DNA from: Euwallacea fornicatus
Taxonomy: Eukaryota > Arthropoda > Insecta > Coleoptera > Curculionidae
Length of the DNA: 64,000 nt
Reading direction: 5' to 3'
Assembly (NCBI RefSeq): GCF_040115645.1
Contig: NC_089575.1
Location: forward strand, 682,001-746,000
The stretch's first letter is position 1; the number at the start of each line of letters is the position of its first letter. Position numbers and translations under genes: made by a program. The notes under the pieces were generated by a model, which had not been told where the DNA came from, made no database searches, and saw only the letters and a program-made list of their open reading frames with translations. Shown here piece by piece: positions 13,901 through 28,900 of the stretch.

Positions 13901-16900
13901 TCCTTTACATGTACGTGCCACCTAATTCGATACACACGCAAAAATCCAAACTACAAACTATAGATAAATTTATTCGCCTTTGCAGTTGCTAGCGGTTATC
14001 TTTTACCACTTTATCAGAAGAAGTAAGCCGTCTAAATGCCGTGCAGATATATTCGGTTCACATGCCGCCACAAAAAAATAAAATGTTGCCTCCAGAGGCC
14101 GCAGCGCCGTAGTTTTTTCACGCCGAGTTCTAATCGTACATAGCTTGGACGATGTTTGCTGGGAAGGCAAAACTAGATACTTATTATCATTTTGAAGTTG
14201 TTACACGTATTTAGGTAACCTACTTTTCCTTAACATTGACTCACCTTGCACAAAAATTTGAAAGGAAATGGCAAGAAATAAAAATCTCCTCGGAAGCTAT
14301 GTAATTATTTCGTAATAAGAACAACGACTTACCTTAATAAAAGCACACTGGCTGCTACTATTGTATAAGCCTGCAAAGTGCCTATAGACATCATATTCAC
14401 AAGTTGTGATAAGTCAAAAAGCGCGGCCATCAAACCTTTAGACATTAGGAGTAACAGATGAGGAACACATCTGCAAAAACTTCAATTTGCCTTACCTGTC
14501 AACAAACCAGCTAAGAGCGTTCCCACTACAGGTGATTGAAATCTTGGGTGTACTTTGGCCAAAAACCTGAATACCAAGCCGTCCGAACCCATAGCGTATA
14601 TTATTCTTGGCAATGGAAACATTGCTCCAAACAAACTAAGAATTTAATTCGTACCAGTTCACTACTAAAATGTTTGGGGAAAATAAGAATTACCTAGCAC
14701 AGAGTCCAAAGAGAGCACCAATTGCTACTATCCACTTAGCCCAGTCCCAACCTATAGTTTCAAACGCTTTGGGGATCGGAGCATTGTAATCCTAAACATA
14801 TTGAATATTATACCATGAAGATACATAATTAAAAATACCCAAATACCTGTAGATAGTACGGAACCATCAGCGTTAAAACGGTCGCCACTCCGAAATATGC
14901 CAAAAAAATTATTGATAGTGATACGACAATCGATAGTGGGATGGATTTACGAGGATTTTTTACCTCTTCCCCTGTAGTTGCTATGCAGTCGAAACCCACA
15001 AAACCGTAAAAACAAGTCGCAGCTCCTTAAAAAAAATAATAATTTGTGTTTCTTTGTTTTAGTTTGTCAGCGGAGCAAAAAATAATTACCCACCTTTAAT
15101 CATTCCTTGAACACCCCAAGGAAAAAATCCCCCATCTCCTATTATGGTAGAGTTAGTATAATTTGTATTATTAGTGGTTATATGCCAGTTGGCGGGATTT
15201 GCTAAAAAAAATAACAGAATTATTTCAACGTTAAGGAAAAGTGATTTTTTCCCACCATGAAGCGCACCAGCGATTATTATAAATATAACCACTCCAATAT
15301 TTAAGCAAGTTATAATATTATTGGCTTTGCTGCTTTCTCTAAGACCAAATGCTAAACAAACTGAAAGAAACAATGGTTAAGTTTTGGTTATGTTCAGCTT
15401 GTCCATTTGTGGGGTTCAAATATGAGGATCTCGATAATCATAAAAGATATGAAGACGGCTAAATGAAGACAAAGTTGTGTAGTATGGCGTTCAAAAATAG
15501 AATCTGTTGTTTCAAAATTTGAAAAATTTCATTCAAAATTTTTCAAATTTTGAAACAGCAGATTCTTGAACTCCAAATTGCCCAATTTTGCCCCAATATA
15601 ACCAACCTCGTATCTTTTATGGTTAACTAATTCTCCATGGTTGAGCTGCAGAAACGGACACCTGGCATATGAACTTTTTACTCACTGGCTAGTAATATCG
15701 AGATACCAAAGGAGAAGAAATCAAAATAGGTTGCAAGATAGGTAACATTAATTGGAGCAATCGTCCGGAAGGTGTTTTGAAGTGTGTTGTTTAGTAGGGT
15801 ATCTAGATACAGGCTTAAACCTCGTGCCACACTTGCAGACCCTGAAACAGACAACAGTTTAGAAATAATATAAGACCGAGTTATTTAATGAAGAATTTTT
15901 TAAACTTGGCTCTCATATATTCTGGTTACACATAAAGAATGAATTTATGTCACATTAGTGTCTGTATAACGTCTATGTTAATTGAAAACCTGAAGCTATC
16001 AAATTTGCCAAAATGCCTTGCAAGTTAAGATACTCTATCAGAAACTTCAGTCGCCATTTCGACCACAAATCGACGGAAAATTCAGCAGCATAAGATAACC
16101 TGTACTATTCTACTTTGACAATCAATGACATCGATCAAATATTTGACATTGACAACAAACGATAGTACAACAGGGCAGAGGTATCAAGCCCCAACTATCC
16201 GATATTCACAAATACAGATTAGAAAAACAAAAATTAGTATCTAAGTAAGATGTAGTAGACAAGTATAAATCAAAATTATACCTGAAACTAGACTTAGTTT
16301 TTGCAATTTATTATTGTTGAGTCGATTTCATTTGAGCTATGAACATAAATTAAAGATATATTACTGATATCAACTTTATGATCAAAGATAAGTCTTAATC
16401 ATAAAACCTGAGATAGATAAATTTTCTGGATAAATAAAATATTTTTCCCGTAACCCTTATATTAAAGCGAATGCTTTCCGAGCACTAGCTGAACTACTGT
16501 AGATTTGGATAAAATTTCTTAAAAATTCTTAATTAAACTGACATTAATATTTTTTAAAATAATAACCGAAAACTGCATCGGTAAGGGAGGATTCTGGAAA
16601 AACGAGAAAATTTTTTTTTAGGAAAACACGAGCACCTTTTGCTTGCCCGAAAAAAACTAATGACCAAAGAAAATTGAAGAACTAATGGCATGAAGTGAGG
16701 AGAAATCAAAGGATTCTGACTTTATTTAAACGACGGATTGATGCACCAGTTTTTATCAAGATTATATACCTAAATCCACATATATTTTTGCGATGTTTGC
16801 TTCTAAAACTTTTGCACGTCGTTTCACAGCTCTTTATAAATTACATCATGTGAATAATCCTTTTTAAACATAATTAAATCATAAGATTTAAAAGATCGGC

Positions 16901-19900
16901 CATGTTTCATTTCTAATGACACGTTTGTATCGATCCAGATAAGGAATTTACATTGGAAACTTCTAAGTCAACTGTATTTTTCAGAAAATTATTAATCAAA
17001 TAAAAACTCTATTAAGGTGCAATTATAACGAAATATCCCATACGGGTGTAATACATGTATCTATGTATGAACTATTTGCTTTAAACTGACACTTACATTA
17101 TAACTTAAAAGCAGCAGAAAACGACTTACGATGGGTTTAGTAGCATCCAATTACTAGCATTTGAAAATCAACATACTATTTAATAAGATAATGTTTACTA
17201 TATCTTTTATAATCAGCTAATGGTATTAACTTTCTAACTTTTTATTAAGCATAGCCAGAAATTTGATTTAAGGAATCGAGAAAATTATTTGCCGATTCCT
17301 GCTATTTTGAGTACCGGTTAAAGTGTCTGTTAAATAATAATTGGCAAAGGTCGAGTCTTTGACAACATTTCTATAACATTGTGCTGTAATCTATTACCAA
17401 ATTATTATTACTTTTTATAATTATCTATATATCATTAACTAACACAGGATTATCGATTTATGTTGAGGCACTCTAAATTCTCAACAGCTGCACATTTTTT
17501 AATTGAACGTTCAATTTAGAGTTACTTACAGCTAAAGGGGTGACAAAATAGCAAATTTATTTTTATATTTAAACAGCGTTTTCTTTCTAGCTTATTTCTA
17601 GGTTTTTTAATGAAAATGCATCGTTTTTATTACAAATTCAAATAAATTTGACAGAGACAAACAAATTTCACTTAAACTATTTTTTATACAGGCACAAATT
17701 AAACAGATATAAGGTGAAACATCTAAAATTTAAGTTTTCATTTATCTGTTTTTATCAAAAAAACAAAATGAATAATGGCAAAATGTTTATTATAAAGTGG
17801 TCAAAATGATTAGCCTCAACTTCAATACACTTGTTAATTTTCCTTCCAAATGATCCACTATATTCCAAAAGAGTTTCTTTATTAACAGTGCCACAAGCAT
17901 TTGTAATGCGTTCTCTCACGTTTTCCGATATAGTTGGATTTCCTGATAAACTTTGTCTGTGAAGCATCCCTATAAAAAATCAAGGCCCGTTCAAACAGGT
18001 GATCTAGCAGATCAAACAGAACCACCTCAATTAATCCATCGATAAGCAAAATCTTGATTTAATGCTTCACCGGAAATTTTGATATTGTGGGCGGAACAGT
18101 CGTCACGTTGATTTCAGATGTTTAGACTTTGTTCAAGTGTCGCGTCTTTAAGTAGAACTGGAAGATGTCCAGAAATTCTCGATATTTTCGCCCGTTCAAT
18201 ACTTCGTCAATTAAATATGAGCCAATCAATTTATTTCCGATAATTCCACACCATATATTTGTTTACCAAGAGCGCGGATTTTCCACTTCTCTCAAACAGA
18301 GTGGATTTTCAACATTCCAATAATGCATATTATCACGGTTTATCTGTCAGTGATTTGTAAAACTGGATGCATCAGAAAATAGAACTTTTAGGAAAAAAAT
18401 TATTAATTTCAATTTTATTACTTGTCCATTAAGAAAATATCACTTGATTTTGAAAATCATCACCAAGAAGTTCTTGCATGCAAAAACGGGTAAAATTTAT
18501 GTCGCTTCAGTATTGTTAAAATACTATTTTTGGAAATACTAGAGTCTCGAGAAAGTTTCCGTGGGGAATATGACAATCTGCAGCAACTGCCGCTAATACG
18601 GAAACTATTATCTATATCAGTTAGCATACGTTGTCATAGCTTCCTTAGGAGACCATACACTTCCACTGTCTTTGAATTCACTTACAACACTATAAAAGGA
18701 CGCATTTGATATACATTGACTCCCTAATATATTCGGATAGTTACACGTAAAATCTTCTTCTGTGTATAGTGATAATAAACATAAACAACTAGGAAACGGG
18801 ACTTTGGTATATGTTTCGTGTTAATTTTTTCTTACTAATAATGCGGAACATTAGATCCAACACAAGACGCGCTCTTATAGACAAAACTACGATCTACTAA
18901 ATAGGTCCGAATATTTTTAAGACCCCAAAAACGACCTGTTTGTGAAGATATTTCAGTTTTTGTATATTTTGACACTAAATTATAAATATATTTTTGCATT
19001 GTTAGTAAGCAAAAACTAATACCAAACATATACCAAAGTCCCAATTCACAATTGTTCGTTTTTATTATTACTACACACGAAAGAAGATTATAAGGGTAAG
19101 TGTCTAAATAGTTTAGGGAGTCATTGTAGCATTTCTATCGGGAAAACTTTCATCATACAATGCAACAGCATCCGTAATATACTTCTCCTGTATTTACTGT
19201 ACAGAAATTCCATTTCAGCTTTTTCTGCAATAGAAAGACGTTTTATATTAGCCACAAGATATAATGGACATTAAACTGAAACTCCGTATAAATTGTGATC
19301 TTAAAAAAGACCAACTTAAAATTATAAAAACTTATACCAATTCAAAAAATGAAAATAAACTCCGATCGACTATCAATGTCCATAATAAAAAAAATTATTA
19401 TTGAATACATGTTTAATTTTTTTAGGTAATGCCCAAACTTGCTTAACTTGCACTTGCATAAAAAAATGTTTCAAGGAAAAGTTGTTTGTCTCTGCCAGAA
19501 GCGTATGAATTTGTAATAAAAACGATATATTGCTATGAAAAAATTAGAGGTTACCCACCTGCAAATAACCTGGAAAACTGTGTTTAAATAAAATATGAAA
19601 ATTGCTATTTTGTCACCTCCTTAACACTTAACAACCCTAAATTGAACGTTTGATTCAAAAATGCACCGTTGTTGAGAATTTAGAGTGTCTCAAGATGAAC
19701 TGACTACTCTTTATATAGAAAGTCAATAAAGTATTAGCTAAGGTCCAAAAAATTTGTATGCAACACCAATTTGTTTTTAACAAGGCTCTCCAAGTTTCCA
19801 GACCTTGCCCACGGCTTAATCCACTTGGCTGGCCTTGTAAAACACTACTTTCCGGTTTTCTATCGTAAATGCTTATAAATGAATGGGTCTTACCGATCAC

Positions 19901-22900
19901 GTATTCCAAGATTAGGTTCCATCCTATTACGAATGCAACAAACTCGCCCACACAGACATAACTGTAAATGTAAGCTGAGCCAGCCCGGGGTGCTCTTGCT
20001 CCGAATTCTGCATAACACAATCCTAAAAGCATACATAATATATTCCCTCGTTTATAATATTGTTTTAGATATGTGCAATGGGAATAATAATAATCCGTAC
20101 ATATCAACACTGAAACCCAGCATTTCCACCAACAACGATTTATACTTGAATAGCTCAACTATACACATGCATATATGAAGCGTTAATTAAATTTAACGCA
20201 CGGGGTTAACCTCACAGAAACCATTATTAGAAATACAACCAGATAATATACGGGTATTTCAAACTGCGTCAGATATGCATATTATTAAGCTTTACAACAT
20301 ATTCCATGGACACACACTCGAAACCACATGTATTTAAGCTTGAGATCCCTTGAGCAAAATATTCACCTTAACGAACTTATAACATTGGAAGTTATAACAA
20401 ACTCGTACTGTAACAAGTCACCTACCTAGTGGACTTGTCACGTAAATAACTATTACTTGCCAAGTGTTAAAAATTAAAATTTAATTCATACTGATGTAGT
20501 TCGGCGAACGACGCGAAGCGATGGTCAATAAACAACCGTGTCCGCTGAAGAGTACAATATTTTTCCGATGACCGCGTGTGTGTTAATTTCGCACTGTACA
20601 TATACTGTCTTTCAATTTAATTAAATACAGAGTGTCCGAAAAACCGGACGAAGCAATAACTCGGTTTATTTACGAAGGGATTTTGATGAACTAAAAATAA
20701 AATAAAATGATATTTTTCAGTCTACCAAGCAACGTTAAAGATATTTTTTTTACCTCAACTTCTCCTTCGGGTGTCAACTTCAAAATTTTAAATAAAACTC
20801 CAATTTCTTTGACATTTTTTGATAGAGAATATTTTTCTGAATTTGATGATATACAGGGTGTCTCTAAAAGGTCTGTACAAAATTCTACCACAGATTTCTG
20901 AGGTCAAAACATGACGATTTAACCCAATTTACCTTAGTCCAAAAGTGGACGGTTTTCGAAATACAGGGCGTCAAAGTGAAAACAAAAAAAAGCAAAAAAA
21001 TAAATTTCTTCGTTGGTAATGCTGCTATCTACACAAAATGTCGTATCGGGCGGTTTTTGGGGATAAGAAATCAGAATCCGTTTACATTTTCGATGCACAA
21101 TGTAGAGGGCGTTGTCAGGGCTCGATGAACCCTCTTTAAAAGAGCATAACTTTTTCATCACCCGGTATAAAATTTATTTATGACTAAACTACATTTTTTA
21201 AGAAAAAAAGGTCTCTTGTTAAAAATCTCTACGAGGCTTCCTTCTTGAGATATTTGAAGCTTAAAGTTTTAAAGTTTTGTCCTCAGAAATCTGTGGTAGA
21301 ATTTTGTACAGACCTTTTAGAGACACCCTGTATATGACAAGTTAATGTTAAAATAATTTTTAACTGACAAAAAAATTGGACAATATGCGTTACATATGTA
21401 GCCACCTACAACCTAAATTTCAACATTATGAGTTATGTAACCATCTTTATCAATATGAGGCCATCTGCGTCATTCTGTGGTCATATGCACTCCATTCCAT
21501 ATCACCCTATTGTATCATCTTGTTCAAAGACGCCCGGCGCCATGGGCAGGCCATGTGATACATAGCAAGAAGGACCAAGGGGGGGGTTTAGGGGGGACCT
21601 CCCTTGACTATTGGAACCACATCGTTCTTCATCATTATTTTCTGTGAGCAATTACGTTGCAATTGTAATTATTGTAAATTAGTTCCCAAAAAAATATTCT
21701 TCTGAATCTAATAATATATGACAAATTAATGTTAAAGTAATTTTACACTGAAAAAAGTGAAAAGCTTTATTTTTTTGGATACTAATACAGTGGCTGGAAC
21801 GTTACAAATGGGATTTTTCTTCTCCATTTAACAACATATTTATTCAAATTGGCACTTGATAATTGTCGCCAATAACAACGCTAATAAATATTTTTATTGC
21901 ACTGAAGAATTAATTTATAACAATTAAACTTGCAGCACAACTGCTCACCGAATATTATGAGGGAGAACGATGTGGTTCTAATAGTTAAGGGCGGCCTTAT
22001 CTTGTCCCTTCTCGCTGCATATCATATGGACGCCAGTTAGTCATGGTATCTGGCGTCTTTGTACAAGATGATGCACTAAAATGACAAAATGAAATTCAAA
22101 TGATCACAGAATAATGCAGATGGCTCCATAACGATGCAGATGGGTGCATAATGTCCAAATTTATAATACAGACGGCCATATAATTCATATTGTTCGAATT
22201 GTTTAAATATTTTTCTGTTAAAAATTGTTTTAACATTAACTTGTCATACATCGTTAAATTCAGAAAAATATTTTCCATTAAAAAATATGAAAAAATGTGG
22301 CGTTCCACTTGAAATTTTAAAGTTAACACCTGAAGTAGCCAGTTTTTTGAGAACACCCTGTATTAGTGTGTTTACAAGTGAACGTGGGGCAAGAAGTTTT
22401 TTTTTAATACGATATAAATGCGCTTTAGGCGACAAATCCAAGTTTGGCAGCATGCAAGAACCTGATGATGGCAACACTGCGTTTCTCATCCAAACTTTGC
22501 AAATATTCAACTACAGAAATTGAAATTTTACTCAGTTTAAATTTACATCCAGTATATTTTCTTATAGCTAAATAATTGAAGTTCGGTGCCGTATCTGCAA
22601 AGATTTCGAAATTTGTTTTTAATACTCCAAATTCCTATTTAGTGAGATTATAAGTACGATTTTAATCATCCGACATGGAAATTTCATGGATCGGTTTACA
22701 GGTTTATCGCAAAATATCGGGACAAAGAAAATCCTCTAACGTTTCATAAAATAAAATATATGATCAATATCTACAGAGTGCAACCAACAGGTGTAATGAT
22801 GAAAGATTCCGGCATTGCTGTGGGGAATTAATGCCATGAATTAAAATTTAGCTACTAACATTGGGGTCATTAAATACAACGAACAATTATCGATGATTAA

Positions 22901-25900
22901 TCTATGCAAACTGTAAGAAAAAAAAATTCAATTAGTTTAATTGTTCAAAGTCACCTTACTCCTGCCCAATAATGGTCATACAAAATCTTAAATGAATGAT
23001 TAAAACTCACGTGCTTGGAAATCTAATCAATTGCGTACTTTTCGATAAAATGCTACGTATACTATACAGGGTGTTCCAGATCAAAGTGCAAATATTTTAG
23101 CCATGGTTTCTACTATTGAGATTAACAAACACGTATTTTTTATTTTTGTCTAAAAGTCTGTCATTTAAGTTCTAGGGCTCTTTGAATGTCGGGCCCCATT
23201 TGGATGAAATGATTCATGTTGAAAGAGCTCGTCAACGGATTGTTATAAAATTTGGTGTACAAACAATTTTCAATCGTAGCAATTCGCAAATACAGAAACG
23301 AAATATACAGCTTTGCCATAACATAAATATAAGGGCCGGACTATGAATATAGGGGCCCGTATTTATTTAATTGTTAAATATTTCGATCAAGTGATTACAT
23401 TACTTGATTATACTTTCCATTTAGAAATTGTTTCGCCTCTTGGAGATTTTTCGCAGAATGCGTCGTTTTCCCATAGTAAGTTTAAAGCAATTCTTACTTA
23501 TCTTCCTCGGATAAGACCGTGTCTGCCTAAAGTTATTTATTGAATTATTTGAAACAAAATAACAAAGAAGAATGAAATTGTACACTATAAAAATTATTCA
23601 AAGTGACTACAAATTCCTGAGCTCTTTTTAAATAATAAGGGTGATAATTTTCTTGACATAAAATTCTTTGAATACTACTTTTTGGGATCATTAAGTCATG
23701 CTCAGCATTTCTTAAATTACTAATTTTATTATCCAAAAAATAATTTATTATTTCTTGCTCGTCGTCTACCCCATAATGCTTAATATTATGATTTTCTCCT
23801 CATTGAGGAGCGAAGCAACCAAATTCCCTCAACCTGATACGAACATTTGTAAACGTTCTTGCATTTGGAAGTCGTCGATTAGGAAATCGCTGATGATAGA
23901 GTACTCTAGCCCCATGAGCATTTTGTCTGCACTCACCATAAATCAGGTGAATATCGACATACTCGGAATTGCTAAACGGAAGAGCCATCATAAAACAAAT
24001 AAAAATTAATGTTTATGTTATTTTGTAATCAAATATGACAATAATAGCATTAACGAGTAATATCTACTGCTAGTTGACCACAATATGCCAGAAAATGGCA
24101 ATCAGAATGATTGTTTTGACAAGAAGAATGATATGGCTATTCGAGCCGTGGCCTATTTAATAACAACAAATTCCTGCAATAAAAAAGACGTAAAATTTGG
24201 AACTGCTACTACGAGAAAACGAGGCATTTTGCGAAAAATCTCCAAGAGGCAAAAAAAAATTTAATTAAAAATATAATCAAGTAATGTAATCATTTGATCG
24301 AAATATTTAACAGTTAAATAAATACGAGCCGCTACATTCATAGTCCGGCCCTTATATTTATGTTATGGCAAATCCGTATATTTCGTTTCTTTACTTGCGA
24401 ATTGCTACGATCGAAAATTGTTTGCACACCAAATTTCATAAGAATCCGTTGAAGGGCTCTCCAACATAAATTATTTTATCCAAATGGGGCCCCATATTCA
24501 AAGATCCCTAGAACTTAAACGACAGACTTTTGGACAAAAAGAAAAAATACGTGTTTGTTAATTTTATTAGTAGTAATCATAGTTAAAATATTTGCACTTT
24601 GATCTGGGACACCCTGTATACAGCTTATTTCATTAGCTACGTTAGCTAGAATTTTTGGGAGAACCCTTTCCATAAACATCGTAAAATAAATTTACAAAAA
24701 ATATATTACTAAGTTTGTAAATAAGAACTTTAGATGATATTAATTTTGCACAATACAATAATGTGCGTGTTCTCTATTAAAAAAACTTGCAAAAAATCGA
24801 TGTAAGTTAGAAGATGTGTATAATCCTACAAAGTATAAAGTGAGTAAGATCTGAATAAATCACGTCATCGTGACAAAACCGTATTAATTGTGACTAACGA
24901 CATTTACCCAGAAATTAATTAGATCCTTTATCAGTTTATTACTTTATTACAATGGAACGCGTATACCAATTACACTAAAGTGATGCTAGTGAACTTTGAA
25001 TATAATAATTTTTTTTTCACTAAAATAAATTAGAAATTATGTCAGGCATTCTAAAAGGTATGCCAAGGATAAATTTTCCGAATAATAAAAAAATAATAAT
25101 AAAATGAAAAGCAAATTGTATCAAGCAGGGAGGTATTGAAGTTAAACGAATCAACAAAAATGTATGCTGAATGACAATGGAAGGGATGTTAATTCGAGAT
25201 AGTGTATTTTTATATGCAAATTACAAGTTTTTATTACAATATAAAATAATTTTTTCGTAACAAATGTTGTTTTATTTCGTTTCTATTCCACCTTGTTTGT
25301 TTTTTTTTCTATTGTTTACTAGAAATTGTTGCTCTTACTTATGACTTCTAAATGGGACTTCCAGTATTTTAAATATGTTTAGTTCCGGCAGAAAATTTGC
25401 TCCATGTAGGATAATTTTTTTGTGATTTTAGACAACCATGTCTTTCATTTTTAACGGATCGTGTAAACTTTGGTGTCAAAACGTGAAGATAATTAAATTT
25501 CTTTTTGAGAAAATAAAGACGATTAATTGGAAATTTAAAAAAAAATGTGTTTTGACGTTGACCATATTTCTGGAAGAAGACAACTTATCATCATCGGCGA
25601 ATGATGAGAAAATGCACGAGTCCCATGTTATAAAAAATTAAATATTCCTAACAAAATTTATTTAAATTTAGTTTGGCCCCACGATATGAAATTAATAGAA
25701 TATTGTAGTTTATTACAGGTAGTGTTTGATTTATTAAGTAATTATTTTTTTCATTCAAGTTTTACAATGTCCGCGACCGAAACAAAGCACTTTTTCCAAT
25801 CAACCCATTTTTGGCAAACCGCTCTCTTTTATCAACATATTTGTTACCGTACCAGAAAGTGCATACACAACATTGTACCGTTATGGCTGTTGTCACCAAA

Positions 25901-28900
25901 ATGACGACCCACTATAGGTTATAGGTCCTGGTACAACAGACACGCATATCTTGTATAATCCAATAAAATCCAGAATGTCCCATTTAAAGAGGTGATTGAA
26001 TATTATTCAAAAACGGTACGTTATATAAAAAAATAAAATAAAAGTTCCCCGGTAAAGAGCGAAACATGTCTTGAAGATAGTGACTTTTAGCCAAAACATC
26101 ACTTTCAGGTCATTTCAAGAGCAATTTTTTTGCCAAATGACAACCCCGTATCATTTTTACAGATCCTCGTAGACCTTTAAAAAAAGAATATCTTTTATTT
26201 AAACAATTTTTTTATTAGACGTCTTGCTACAGAGTTATCCCTGGTTTTAGTCCAGTTTTTGAGATCCTCGAAATTATTGTATTGTTTTTTGTAGAAAAGT
26301 TTTGCAATGCAAATTCTGTTCAAAACTCATAACAATTCTGTCTAATCAACAAAAATTATTTCTATGATTTTTTTTTAATTGGCAAATTAATTTAAAATCC
26401 TGATTTGACAAACTTCTGGAAATAAATGTTCAAACGAATGCTCTTTCTGCTCCAAACACGTCTCAACTCTTATTCGAACAGGATTGTTTACTTTGCGTAA
26501 CGTCTCCCCGTTTATCAATTGACACGCATTTTCAATGTTCTTTTTCATGTCGTCTGCAGTTGTTAGTACTTCTGCATAAACTTTGTCCTTTAAAAAAACC
26601 CTAGAGAAAAAAATCTAGTGAGATCCGATCAGGCGACCTAGGAGGCCAGTTCATCGGACTGCCTCGTCCAATCCATCCATCTGGATACATTTTTATACAG
26701 AACCTCACGAGACACTTTAGAAAAATGGGCTGGACAGCCGTCATCCTAATAGCACATCACCCGTCTAATCGCAAGTGGAACGTTTTCTTACAATTCAGAT
26801 AAATAAAATGTATAAAATCCTTCTAAACCGTTTTTAGAGGAGGATTTTTTATATCAAATTCAGCCCTCTCATAAATTTTAAATAGCACAAGGAGACATAT
26901 GAGATATCGATCTAAAGTTATTTTTGTCTTGTAAACAACTGCAGTTTTTTTTTTTATTTCGATGCCCTGAGAAATCTACAAGAAAAAATATATTTGAAAT
27001 AAAAACGCTTATGTTCATTTTAATTTCAAATTAACCATAAAAACCATAAATAAATAAAATCAAATTTTTTGTATTCGATTAATGATGAAAAGAGCAAGAA
27101 AAACCAATTGGTCGATGGCCCTTGACGAATAAAGATTTTAGTTACTTTTGTTGTAGCTGTTATTGATAGCGAAATGAAATTTACTAGATAAAAGCAACGA
27201 CAAAAAATGCAATTACAGTTCTTTTTGAAATCCAACATATTTACTGCTGTTTTTCACTTGTCACCACTAAACCGTTAGCAGTTTCTTCTTAAATGGTGTA
27301 AAAATGTCCTTGAAGTGATGTATTGTATCAAAAATAAAAGTATAAATTGTTGCATGGCGTATCGAAGTCATGATTCTGGTAAAATCACAGCACAAATTTT
27401 CAATTCATCCCATCCTAAGAGAAATGGAAGCCATCAGTACGTTAGACGACTCATGAATAAGCTTGTTGCAGCAGGTTCATTCTTAAACAAGAAACGCGAA
27501 TTGAACCGGTCAGTTGAAATGAAACAGTTGAAGTGGAAATTATGGGTCATTTCTAAATTGATAACACATAATCAATTAATGCAGTGTCTCAGATTTCTGG
27601 TGTATCTGCTTCCAGTGTTCAGCGAATTTTGAAAAAACACAAGTTTCGTCCCTTTAAGTTGACGCTTGTACAGGAGTTAAATGAAGATGATTTTGACTGT
27701 TGAATTCAATTTTGTGAATATTTTTCCAAGAAACTTTATCAGAATTAATATCTACTGTAGAACATTTGTCTTTTGGACGAATGCACATGTTGTAAATGTA
27801 CATTTTTGATTAATGGTGCACTGAACAGTCACATTTGTTGGTGTAGCGACATTAAACCTCAATTAATCAGAAAATTTCATACACACACTCCTCAAAAATT
27901 GAATGTTTGCGCCAGAATTCTATGCGACAAACTTATCGGACCATTTTTTATTCAAGCAAATCTCGATTACAGCAATTATTCAGAATTGTTGATGGACACT
28001 ACTGAACCTATAACATAAATTTTTAGAAAATTACGGTAATTTAATATTAAATTAATCAACCTTTCGAGACGGTGGTGCACTCTCTCACTGTGTTGTTACT
28101 ACTCATATTTGGATAAACGTGCTCCTGGACATTGGATTAGTAGACGCGATCTCGTCAAAAGGCCACTCAGATCACCTAAGCTAACCCCTTTAGACTTTCT
28201 CTTGTGAGGCCATTTAAAATCGCCAATGTACGCTATACAACCTCAGACATTAGAAGAATTGTGCCAGAGAATCGCAAAGCAATGACGATAAATTACACCT
28301 GAGGCCTTCGCTAATGCTGGAACAGCGTTTTACGATATACTTTATCATCTTTTTCAAGCGAATGAGGGACATTTTGAGCAACTCATTAAATTAAACGTAA
28401 TTCTGTTTAATATCAGCATTTTTATTTCAGTTAAATTTTTTTCTTGCAAATCTCTCGAGGCCTCAAAATAAAAACGCAGTTGTGTACAAGATATAAATAC
28501 CTGGAATTTGATGGGTCATATGACCCCTCGTGCAATTTAAAATTTTCGGGGAAGTTGCTTGGGCGCGGTTAAGAGTGAATTTTGGGGGTTGAATTTTATA
28601 TCAAAAATCGACCTCCTCAAAAACGGTTTTCACGCATTTTCACAATTTTATCCTTTTGCTGAGAATTATCCTGATAACGCGCCATGTGTCGACCGATAAG
28701 AAAACAAAAAAAAAGTCAAAATAGTATTGAAATCAAGAGCAGGAAGCTGCAGAAATGAAGAAAACTAAAATATTCGAATGCTACAATTTCACGACATCAA
28801 CACTTGATCAGATAATATTATTGTTAAAATCCATCCATAATGTATTTGGACTTTTGGACCCTATATATTTTGACAAAGAAGTATCTCTTATTTGCGCATA

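Noticed and set aside
9072..13965. Inverted match around TAGTTTGGATTTTT at 9085 and 13940, outside the long-TIR element
   Set aside because: Only about 30 bp align; too little to claim an outer element.
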